Source of the DNA: Pseudeuparius sepicola
Lineage: Eukaryota > Arthropoda > Insecta > Coleoptera > Anthribidae
Assembly (NCBI GenBank): GCA_963920635.1
Contig: OY987299.1
Location: 17,039,401-17,103,400 of the forward strand
Direction: 5' to 3'
Length of the DNA stretch: 64,000 nucleotides
A model generated the notes under the pieces. That model made no database searches, had not been told where the DNA came from, and saw only the letters and a program-made list of their open reading frames with translations. Below are positions 1-9,155 of the stretch, one piece after another (the stretch's first letter is position 1; each line of letters starts with the position of its first letter). The translations under genes and the position numbers were made by a program.

Positions 1-326
1 AACTTCCCCTACATTCCCTCGTACCGACCCGCTCCTCCCCGTAGAAAATAAAAATTGCGATACGTCAGTCAACGAAAATAGGTTAATAAATCGCTGCATT
101 ATCATTATAATAAAGTGGATTTCAAAGTTTTACACAGTTTCTTAGTGTTTTGAGATTCACGTAACGTGAAATTACGCGGATTTCTTTGATTGTCAAAGCG
201 GTATTAGTTAAATAAGGTATAATATCTAAGTATAATTGTGTTATTATAGAAGAATCTCGTAGTGGTTTTTTACATTGGTGTATTACACTTCTTTATCTTA
301 ACCGCGAACCAAAACTTTGGTTTATT
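1..326. other. Window edge, no gene seen
   Basis: AT-rich sequence with no recognisable exon or repeat boundary. It presumably belongs to the 5' flank or first intron of the T-box gene downstream. The short string ATACGTCAGTCAACG at about 60-75 also occurs in the small inverted-repeat element at 38,576-38,772, so a fragment of that family may be here. Confidence 0.4.
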
Positions 327-690
327 TCAATTTTTAAAGCTTCCCTGGACTCCTCGGGTGAGGTTCTGATGCTTCCCGGGCCCCCGAAAAATCGAGAAAT
401 GACAAAAAAACAAGCAATTTCCAATAGTGGTTTCAGAGGATTTTCCGTCGGTTTTGTTGATTCTACAGCCGTCCCGTTTCTCGAAAGTGGTTAATCGTGA
501 ATCGGGAATTTCTCTTAGATATCGGATTTTCGAAGTTCTTTTTGGTACCGGAGGAAAGTACGACACCCAATTAAGAGATTTACCACTTTCTTCGATTTTT
601 AGAACGGCTCTATATTCGAGGTTGTCGAAAGACTTTTGCGAAAAAAGCCACCAATGTCCGTGGGCAGGGTTATAAGATTTTCCACTATTA
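327..690 (+). repeat. Dispersed repeat, family L, copy 1
   Basis: A diverged copy of sequence that recurs in inverted orientation at 30,225-30,720 and 49,925-50,305. Shared landmarks are a run about fully conserved around AGAACGGC, GGAGGAAAGTAC and TTTCTCGAAA. The long reading frames on both strands differ between copies and are interrupted in the others, so they are not taken as genes. The first 60 bases (GGTGAGGTTCTGATGCTTCC) are also found in family K at 10,236 and 37,125, so K and L share a module. Confidence 0.7.
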
Positions 691-1428
691 TTCAGGCAAT
701 CTAAGGCCAACCTAACAGCGCCGAATTTACTGTTTTTTGCACTGTAACTGGCAATGTCACGTAAGGTAATGTCGCGTAATAAGATGTTAGATTTGCCGTC
801 ACTTACGCTTTTAAGGTTATCGCCGGCTTTCAAACCGCGAGAGAGGGGAGGGTAATTGCAACGTTGTCAGTTGAACGCCTTTGCGTCCGCAGTCCGCACG
901 TATTGGAACGATTTCAAGGGCCGCGCGTGTACATTTCACTGAATTCGAAAGATTTACCATTCTCATTATGGCAGAACCATCAAACAATTTTATGTAGCAT
1001 ATTTTTTGCCTCCATCGAGTTTTCTGATAACGTCCACTATTAAATCGGAAAAAATAAAAATAATTTATTTTTCAAAAACTTCCTTATGTAACCTATAGAT
1101 TTTTTATGTTGTTGTATGCAGAATAAGTAAGCTGATTAAAAAAAATAGATTAAAAATGACATGATCCCATTTGAAAAAAAAAAAAAGTTCGTTGCCATAG
1201 CAACCACATTATGAGAGGTAAGACAAAATCGACTTGATAGGATTATGCAGAAGAGGTCACACTGTAAGTTTTATTTAACCATTTTTTTCTAAATATATTT
1301 TTTAAGAAGATATAAGCATTATTCCATACATATGGGGCACCCGTATATTGTCGGAAATTTCTTTGTGGCGTAAACAGATCCATTTAATTTTTTAATTGGG
1401 TTTTTCGCCATCAAACTCACTAAAAGGC
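691..1428. other. No gene seen
   Basis: AT-rich sequence without a supported exon, RNA or repeat boundary. It has a few A-runs but no coding bias that I can see. Confidence 0.4.
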
Positions 1429-1578
1429 AACTTTTTCAAGTTGCCTGGAAAATTCTTAACAGTAAATGAACGAAATTTTAAACGTCATTATTATCGATAT
1501 TGATGAGTAGGCCATGTGTCTAACTTTTTCAAGTTGCCTGGAAAATTCTTAACAGTAAATGAACGAAATTTTAAACGT
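1429..1578. repeat. Two direct copies of a 57-bp unit
   Basis: The unit starting AACTTTTTCAAGTTGCCTGG and ending TTTTAAACGT occurs at 1429-1485 and again at 1522-1578 with no difference that I can see. Thirty-six bases separate the copies. This is a local duplication with no coding content. Confidence 0.9.
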
Positions 1579-1650
1579 TCAACTCAAAAAATAATTTCAT
1601 CAAATTTGTTTTCCGAGCTTTCGGAGAATACGTCTATATATGTATACTTA

Positions 1651-3163
1651 GACCGTCAGATATAGTGACAGATTTAGGTGCCCCATTATTTTCGCATACA
1701 AGCCTCGAAGAGGGTTGAAAAGTACATCGATGCTGATACAATGAAGGACATTTACGAGTGGCCCCTGAGGATAACATAAATATGGAAAATTCGATTTTCC
1801 AAAGGTGACTGTTGCCCATAGGTATTTTCACGCAAGCCGTGTTCACTAAATGATTAATTAATAGAACCTGGCTTCGGAAAACCAAAGGCTTGAGTGTTGC
1901 AGGTGGCTAAAGGGTTGAAACAAGGGCGTAGCCTTGTAAGGAAGAATCGAGATTTTGACCGATGTTTCACTAGTAATCTCCCTAGTGCTTGAATTATTGC
2001 CGGAAATTTTTCGAATAGAGAAAAATTTCCCGATATTAATTCAAGAACGTGGGGGATTCGGTAAGAAAATTACATACCTACAAGTAAATGAAACGAAATT
2101 ATTATCAAAATTTTTGTTGAGTACCTATATGTTAAAATGTCACATTATAATACACATTATAATAATCTGTCAAAAAAATTCCGCTGTAATCACTTCCTGC
2201 TGCCTAGAGGAATTGAGAATGTTTCCGGAAATTTTTTGAGTTGCCATGACAACGAAGCAAAAAACGAGCCTCTACGATTGGGCCAAAAATGTAGGTATGG
2301 AATTTTCCACAAAATCCCATCGAAAATATGAAAATATACATCGTCACTAGCCTGAAATACATAAAAAAACATATTATACATAATTAACATATTATATACC
2401 TAATATACAGTGTCCTCCAAAAAGTTCGCACCATAGGGGGAAAATTTTTAATTAACGTTTTATTTTGAAATTTAATTTTGGGGTTACCTTTTGCTTGGCA
2501 GTTATCATATGATTTTAGTCAGGCAGTCAGGCGGCCATGTGTTATATAATGAAGTTCAAAATAGAAAATTCCTCGGAAAACCATAATATAGGCATATACC
2601 GTTAACGTGGACCCAAAGGGCTACTATTGTCACGTGAACTTGTATTTTAATACTTAATTTTTGAACAGGCTGTCAATGATAAGTATTCTTGTCATAAAAC
2701 TGCTGAAGAAAAGATGGCATATACCGTTTGCACATGTCTAAGTACACTTTAGCATCGAATAAATCGTTTAAAGGATTAAATAACCTTCAATTTAACTGAA
2801 CTTTGACATGCGCAAACGGTATGCCATCCCCTTTTAAGCAGTTTCATGACAAGAACTTGCATACCTACTTCTCATTTCTCACCCTGTTCAGAAACGTAGA
2901 AAAATAATAGCCCTTTGGGCCCACGTTAACGATATGCCTATGGTTTTCTATTTTGAACTTCATTATAAAACACATGGCAGCCTGACTAAAATCATATCAA
3001 AACGCATATTTTTCGAATAAACGAAAACTCAGTTTTTCATATGAGAATCCCGGATGACTCTCTGATTCATACCTTATTATTGCGAGAATATACGCAACAT
3101 AATGCCCTTTGAAAGGCATACTGAGTAAAATCACGTCCAAAAATCTGTCACTCTCTCCCGGTC
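1651..3163. mobile_element. Composite foldback element A (TIR GACCG..GACAGATTT)
   Basis: It begins with GACCGTCAGATATAGTGACA and ends with the inverted form AAATCTGTCACT..CCCGGTC, flanked on both sides by TA. The right part (about 2,490-3,163) is a large palindrome: an arm around 2,520-2,750 containing TTCAAAATAGAAAA, a ..GTGGGCCC/GGACCCA..-type segment and a CATATACCGTTTGCACATG segment recurs inverted at 2,800-3,000. The left part (1,651-2,390) is the same family as 56,634-57,065 and 59,150-59,396. The terminal 24 bases are shared with the intact foldback at 8,018-8,883. No transposase is present. Confidence 0.75.
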
Positions 3164-3180
3164 TATAAATTTTGTATGTG

Positions 3181-3255
3181 AGCACAATGGTCTATTAGTG
3201 GCACGATTCTCGGTTTGGATGCGAGAGGTACCGGGTTCAAATCCCGGTTGTGGCT
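3181..3255 (+). tRNA. tRNA-Pro-like sequence (anticodon TGG), possibly a pseudogene
   Basis: The T arm is CCGGG-TTCAAAT-CCCGG, perfectly paired. The anticodon arm reads CTCGG-TTTGGAT-GCGAG with anticodon TGG and one mismatch (G-G at the closing pair). The D-arm region begins TGGTCTATTAGTGGCACG. The inner five acceptor pairs form (CACAA/TTGTG) but the outermost two do not, and the D arm is longer than usual for tRNA-Pro. A T-run follows at about 3,259, as expected for RNA polymerase III termination. It starts 17 bp after the end of foldback element A. It may be a diverged tRNA gene or a tRNA-derived SINE head. Confidence 0.5.
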
Positions 3256-3746
3256 ATTTGTTTTTTTGTTAATTACATTTTCGGAAAGGCAAAATATTTA
3301 TAATTTTTTAGTTCATTAATTTAATAAGTTTGCTTACCAAGTTGGCCCATAAGCACGGAATAATTAAATTTTTTGCAGTTGTTAAATTCTCTCCTTAAAT
3401 ACAGCTCGTGGTATGCCTAATAATTATATTAATATTACCCCTGAAAATATATTATTCTTAGGTTTTTAATATTGTTTTCTAAGAAGGCTATTTGGCTATT
3501 TTTATTTAACTAGCTAGGTGATTAATTTACTGACCACAGTTTCTACAAATCTTTTGCATAAATGTCTAGAACTTAGTATACCATCCACCGTTCTATGCAT
3601 ATCTGAAAAGCGGCAATTTTTTTAAATGTTTTCCCATGCTCTATATAATTGACTTAAAATTTAAACAAATGCAATTATTTAGAACAAACTCAAAAGATAG
3701 TTACGTCTGCAGTGCAAGAACTGTAATTTTTTGGCATTATTTATAT

Positions 3747-4257
3747 CAATGTCAATTAAATATTTGGGAAAAAGGGGCAGAGAAAGACTTCGAAAAGTTT
3801 TTAATTTATTACCAACGTTTCGATTTATTTAAAGTCGTCTTCAGGGTTCTAAAAAACAATGTAAATATTAAAATAAATAAATCCACTTGCTATAAGTCAT
3901 TATAAGGAAAAAAATGAGAAACTTAATAAAACTTACCAAATTATACTTTTCTGTCTTTTAAAAAAATGTTGCCATATGAGTCGATACAAAGGATAAGGTT
4001 ATTATAATTTTAGTTGTATCGACTCATATGGCAACATTTTTTTAAAAGACAGAAAATTATAATTTGGTAAGTTTTATTAAGTTTCTCATTTTTTTTCCTT
4101 ATAATAACTTATAGCATGTGGATTTATTTATTTTAAAATTTACATTGTTTTTTAGAACCCTGGAGGCGACTTTAAATAAGTCGAAACGTAGGTAATAAAT
4201 TAAAAACTTTTCGAAGTCTTTCTCTGACCCTTTTTCCCAAATATTTAATTGACATTG
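3747..4257. mobile_element. Long palindrome (foldback element C) with hammerhead-like motifs
   Basis: The two halves are near-perfect inverted copies. The outer end CAATGTCAATTAAATATTTGGG at 3,747 matches its inverse ending at 4,257, and the inner ends (TTGCCATATGAGTCGATACAA, 3,970-3,990 and its inverse 4,013-4,033) leave a loop of about 22 bases. Each arm carries the string CTGRAGR-stem-CGAAACG, discussed as a hammerhead-like fold. The CGAAACG..GGTAATAAATT tail resembles retroelement 3' ends seen in animal genomes. No intact protein is encoded; the 89-codon frame at 3,636 runs into one arm and is not supported. Confidence 0.85.
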
Positions 4258-4489
4258 TAACAAATTTCTGGGTCACTTAACATTAATTTAGTAATTATTT
4301 ATGGCAGCAACAAAAAATACAGCCTCATCTTATCTTTGTCCCTACGTTTGGTGCCGCTACATTTATAAGTTTCTCCTAGGTCAAACTTCAATCCCCGAAC
4401 TAACGTTTCTAACAAGTCAAATCTTGAGTTTCCGCGATCGAATTATTTCCAAACCGAAGCTAATAGCGTTGACTGAAGAATAATCCTCA
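4258..4489. other. No gene seen
   Basis: Unassigned AT-rich spacer between the palindrome and the next repeat. A 60-codon open frame here has no recognisable similarity and no splice context. Confidence 0.3.
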
Positions 4490-4750
4490 CCCAACGCAAA
4501 TAGTGCTAGCGGTACGCAAAAATAAACGGCAATTTGTGATACCAAGGTGCCAGTTGGTACAGTTGTTCCTTAGACCCATTTGGTCGATTTGCCCCTAGGA
4601 ATACTAGACATTTTCCGTGTGCGTAGATTTTATAGGGGGGTGGGGGAAATTTAATTTTAATATTTAAAAAAAATTAAAAACTGTCTAGAGAGGCGAGCTG
4701 GGTGTCGATTCCGCATAATTTCTACTCGAGGAATCCAACCGTAACCGCAA
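4490..4750 (-). repeat. Dispersed repeat, inverted relative to 7,695-8,012
   Basis: Reading the minus strand, this matches 7,695-8,012: landmarks are AAACGGCAATTTGTGATACC, CAGTTGGTACAGTTGTTC, CGAGCTGGGTGTCGATTCC and ACTCGAGGAATCC. The two copies face opposite ways 3 kb apart and differ by small indels and a G-run insertion at about 4,640. It is non-coding. Confidence 0.8.
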
Positions 4751-5562
4751 CTGAGATGGGAACGAATAAGTACCTAGTTGTTACGTATAATTATTACTTA
4801 AAAATCGACTTATCAGTTTTTATTACTTATATTTACAAATTATGAGTAATTATGTTGTAATTATTACCTACTACAAGTTGGAACTTTATGGTTTCAGTAC
4901 TTCTAAGTAGTTTTTGAAGTACCGATCTGGAACGGAATTGTTACTATGCAAAATTACGTTAAAGTCACGTTAACTCTAAAGTTATATTCAATGGTCGCAA
5001 TTACTTTGTTGTGTTACTTGTTTATCACTTTAAAGTTTTTATTACTTTATGGTAACGGTGAAAGTAACGTCTACATCTTTAGAAATACCTCCAAAGTTAC
5101 GGAACTATACATATAGTCATATTTAAAGTGGAATTAACTTTCCCGCTACTCGAGAAAACTACTGTATGGTAAGTTTTACTTCCCACTCCATTTTAAAATT
5201 ACTAGAAAGTTCCAATTACTACAAAAAAATACTTTAAAGTAACTGTCACTTCTATAGGGACCAAAATGGAAACTACATTTAGTTCCTTACAATCGTTTGA
5301 AGGATTCGGTAGTTTTTGCGAAGTGATGAAAATGTCAGCCATTAGAAAGAAGAAAAACACATCCACATTTTATAGAAAATTTAAGCAGCAGTTGGATGAA
5401 ACGAATCGAAACACGAGCACCTGTCTTCAATACAAAATTACAAAACGCTTCTCTTGAGTGGCTACAATTTTAAATATCAACATTTAGAAATATAGCACAA
5501 GCACAAAACACACCGGCTGAAAATAACACTCTCATAAAAATTATAGGTGAAAGTTACAAATG
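4751..5562. other. No gene seen; unusual word composition
   Basis: No exon or repeat boundary recognised. The stretch 4,780-5,260 is unusually rich in GTAAC, AAGTAC and TTTAAAGT words, a texture shared with 10,680-11,040. This may reflect an old shared repeat, but I could not align the two by eye. Confidence 0.3.
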
Positions 5563-5570
5563 GAACCTAG

Positions 5571-6749
5571 CAGGGCCGTATCTGAGGGGGGGGTTTTGGG
5601 TGTTCAACCCCCCCCCCCCCCGAAATGGAAACCCGCCCGAAAACTGCCAAGAAAACATAATTTTTGGATCAGTACAGTACCGAGTTTTATCATCAGAACA
5701 TGCTTTCAAATAAAATAAAACATAACTGGCAACACTGGACAATAGTAAACGGTGAACGGTGGTGCATGGCTGCGGGCGCCATGGATTAGGAGAATAGGGG
5801 ATTCCCAGAATATATTTTATGAATAGATTAGTACTAATTTGTATTTGAAGATTTATTATTTTTATGAAAGGTTCAGTTAGGCAAGTGGCGCGAAGAAATC
5901 TTTTACCATACCTAGGTACTACTGGTATAGCCGAAAAACCTACCTAAACACTACTACTGGCAATTCTAAAGGTGTCGTCAGGCCAGGCGAAGAATTGTGT
6001 AGGATATCCGTAATAATGAGAAATCAAATCAGTAGAAGATGGATAGGTATAAATGCGAGAAGGAATAGGTATTTAGCTATTATTATAAAATTAATATTTA
6101 ATATTTTTAAAGTCTTCAGTTTTTTATTAAAAACCATTTAAAAATAGCAGTTTTTTTTAACCTTAAAGCTATTTCAACTTCAACAGCCCCTGGTCTAACC
6201 CCTCCAGGGCCGGCTTTATAGGCGGGTGCGAACGGTGCGGCGTACGCGGCCTGCGTTTTGATTGGCCCCGCGCCTCCGAGTCCCGTGTACAGGGCTATCC
6301 AGTAGCATATTTAAAAGGGCGAGGCCGAAACCATTTCAAAATTTGAAAATATTCACTGCAGCTTGAAAATCTGAAGACATTGGGATTTCCTAAGACTAAT
6401 TTTAAGTAATTTTCCTTAACATTTCTAAAAAATTTCGCCTGCGGCGCATTTTACAGAGTTATTTTAAATGCACTTGTTTGAAAGAAATTCACAAAAATGG
6501 TCCCTTCCCACCCGAAATTGATTCCTATATACGTCACTAAAGTGATCTAAACTCATCGCCCCGGCCTACTTTTTTAAAAAGTGACATGCAAAAAATAAAC
6601 CATTATAGTGGCGTATCAATTTTCAAAAATTTGTTCTTTATGGATTAAATAATTCCTTGCCCCGTACTTTCATCCGACACCCAGCCCCACTAAAGCTTGA
6701 GCCGATCCTGAACCCCCCCCCCCCAAAATGTTCGCTAGATACGGCCCTG
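5571..6749. mobile_element. hAT-like element with 8-bp TSD, carrying a nested hAT
   Basis: The termini are a perfect 13-bp inverted repeat, CAGGGCCGTATCT at 5,571 and its inverse ending at 6,749. They are flanked by an exact 8-bp duplication GAACCTAG (5,563-5,570 and 6,750-6,757). The CAGGG start and the 8-bp TSD are the hallmarks of the hAT superfamily. G/C homopolymers lie just inside both ends. No transposase is encoded, so it is non-autonomous. It contains the second element at 6,205-6,710. It lies in the byn 5' intron or upstream region. Confidence 0.88.
6205..6710. mobile_element. Nested hAT-like element, 506 bp
   Basis: It starts CAGGGCCGGCT and ends AGCCGATCCTG, an imperfect terminal inverted repeat of hAT type. 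The flanks AACCCCTC (6,197-6,204) and AACCCCCC (6,711-6,718) agree at 7 of 8 positions, consistent with an aged or C-run-altered TSD. Its body is closely related to 9,797-10,235, with shared strings such as AATTTCGCCTGCGGCGCATT and ATTCCTATATACGTCAC. It is non-coding. Confidence 0.75.
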
Positions 6750-6757
6750 GAACCTAG

Positions 6758-7694
6758 TAGTAGCATTCGGAACTTAAACGAGGCTTCTGGAACCTTGTAG
6801 TCCTGTTGTAGTAATTTAGAGTTTAAAATATCTAAAACTAATTTTCGTCTTAAAGGTAGGAATTACCTTAAAGTGAAAAAAGTCTAGTTGCCGTTACTAC
6901 CAGTTAAGTGGCAAAACCTTCAAACACCCATTTCAAGGAAAATAATACTTAGAAGTAATTACTGAAAATTACGCCATTAAAATGATAGACGCCATTAATA
7001 TCAAATGTCAATTTCCTTTGGTACTGAAATAGTTATTTCTTCAAAATTGTCCCAAAAAAGAGAAAACTGAGCAAAAATGAACTCGTAACTTATAGAAATA
7101 TTAAAAAAGCATTTTTCAGTATCTTTAGGTAATTTCGCACATTTTCGTAATTTATCTTCCCGATAAAAAAGTGTTAAAACATGCATTTTGGGAGGGCGCG
7201 TTGTGACTTTTCAATCTATCAATGTCATATTTGACAGAAAATTTTCAATCGTTTTTGTTTCTTGAATCTAGCAAAAAATCAGCAAATTAATACCTTTCTT
7301 ATATCTACCATATTCATAGATATAAGTTAAAAATAAATATTAGGTACTTCCATTATCCACGGTTATTGAAAAATGACTGAAGATGCTGGGCTAGAATACT
7401 TTTTAATTATTTAGACAAAGACAAAGCGAGGACGCGAATGTAAAGAAGCAAACAAATTCAACAAAGTAGCGGTGACCACGCTGCTACGTCTTCACCACGT
7501 TGCCGGAACGTAAGCGCGTCGTAGCGGTGTAAGTTGCTAGGTGGTCGCCATTACGTATCTATCACCCTCAAAATGTTCCCCATTTTGGTCGCAGGGACGC
7601 AATAGGAACGTTGTAATTACGTTCCTATCAGTAAGTAGTAATCACAACTTTAAAGTTGCAAACAAAAGTCGCCGGAACGTAACGGCGATTAAAA
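6758..7694. other. No gene seen
   Basis: Contains the right flank of the hAT target site and then unassigned sequence. A moderately GC-rich patch at 7,420-7,690 has open frames but no recognisable protein or splice signals. Confidence 0.35.
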
Positions 7695-8012
7695 ATGCTG
7701 CTTGGGCCCGGAAATGCGATCCGAGAACCGGAAGTCGGTCAAAAGCCGGCATTTCCGGGGATACGGTTATGGATTCCTCGAGTCGAAATTATGCGGAATC
7801 GACACCCAGCTCGCCTCTGGGCCATTCTTAATTTTTTAAAAATATCGACATTAAATTTCCCTCACCCCTGTATAAAATCTACCCACACGGAAAATGTCCA
7901 GTGTTCCTCTCCAAATCGACCAAATGGGTCTAAAGAACAACTGTACCAAGTGGCACCTTGGTATCACAAATTGCCGTTTATTTCAAGGATCGTCGACGTA
8001 CCGCTATCACTA
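7695..8012 (+). repeat. Dispersed repeat, partner of 4,490-4,750
   Basis: The same family as 4,490-4,750 in the opposite orientation. Two overlapping open frames are present, but the partner copy does not keep either frame, so they are not called genes. It ends next to the foldback element at 8,018. Confidence 0.75.
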
Positions 8013-8017
8013 TAATA

Positions 8018-8883
8018 GACCGGGAGATAGTGACAGATTTTTGGACGTGATTTTACTCAATATGTCTTGCAAAGGGCATTATGTGGCACATATTCTCACA
8101 ATAAAAAGATACGAATCAGAGAGTCATCCTGGGTTCTTCATGTGAAAAACTGAGTTTTCAATTATTCGAAAAATAATATGCGTTTTGATATGATTTTATA
8201 CAGGCTGCCATGTTTTTTATAATGAACTTCAAAATAAAAAATTCCTCGGAAAACCATAGGCATACCGTTAGGGTGGGTCCAAAGGGCTATTATTGCCACA
8301 CGTGATCTTGTATTTTAATAATTAATTTTTCCACGTTTCTGAACAGGCTGCCAATGAGAAGTATGCAAGTTCTTATTATGAAAATGCTGAAAAAAGGATG
8401 GCATACCTTTCGCTCATGTCCAAGTACTGTTTAAATTGAATGTTATTTAATCATTTAAACGAGTTATTCGATGTAAAGTGTACTTGGACATGCGCGAAAG
8501 GTATGCCATCCTTATTTCAGCATTTTCATAATAAGAACTTGCATACTTCTCATTGGCAGCCTGTTCAGAAACATGGAAAAATTAATTATTAAAATACAAG
8601 ATCACGTGGCAATAATAGCCCTTTGGACCCACCCTAACGGTATGCCTATGGTTTTCCGAGGAATTTTCTATTTGAACTTCATTATAAAAAACATGGCAGC
8701 CTGTATAAAATCATATCAAAACGCATATTTTTCGAATAATTGAAAACTCAGTTTTTCACATGAAGAACCCAGGATGACTCTCTGATTCATACCTTATTAT
8801 TGTGAGAATATGTGCCACATAATGCCCTTTGAAAGGCATACTGAGTAAAATCACGTCCAAAAATCTGTCACTATCTGCCGGTC
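8018..8883. mobile_element. Intact foldback element B, 866 bp
   Basis: Nearly the whole element is one palindrome. GACCGGGAGATAGTGACAGA at 8,018 is mirrored by TCTGTCACTATCTGCCGGTC ending at 8,883, and the arms meet near 8,445 (GTCCAAGTAC / GTACTTGGAC). It shares its ends and body with element A. No clear TSD is seen. The right end lies 43 bp upstream of the byn exon at 8,927, inside the region where the branch point and polypyrimidine tract should be. Confidence 0.88.
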
Positions 8884-8926
8884 CATAATGTCATTAGGTT
8901 CTAAAACGCGATTGTCTTGCACCTAG

Positions 8927-9155
8927 GCGGATGTTCCCGGTAGTCAAGGTGACGGCCAGCGGGCTGGACCCGAAGGCGATGTACACGGTGCTGCTGGAGT
9001 TCGTGCAGATCGACCCGCACCGGTGGAAGTACGTCAACGGCGAGTGGGTGCCCGGCGGCAAGGCGGAAGCCCCGCCCACCAAACCGATCTACATCCACCC
9101 CGAGTCGCCCAACTTCGGCTCCCACTGGATGAAGGAGTCCATATCGTTCGCCAAG
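8927..9155 (+). CDS. byn: byn exon: T-box, first visible part
   Basis: The acceptor is CACCTAG before 8,927 and the donor is AAG/GTGAGT after 9,155. The exon starts with the last base of a split Arg codon (..R-R-MFPVVKV), the same place as in other Brachyury genes, so a 5' exon ending in phase 2 must lie upstream. It encodes 76 residues ending [10 protein letters not shown]. It is much more GC-rich than the surrounding intron. Confidence 0.95.

Noticed and set aside
327..833. 168-codon minus-strand frame
   Set aside because: It lies in a family L repeat and is not kept in the two other copies.
1..8926. First byn exon with the start of the T-box
   Set aside because: I looked for a segment encoding TNEMIV-TKNGR before a GT donor and found none, so it is taken to lie outside the window.
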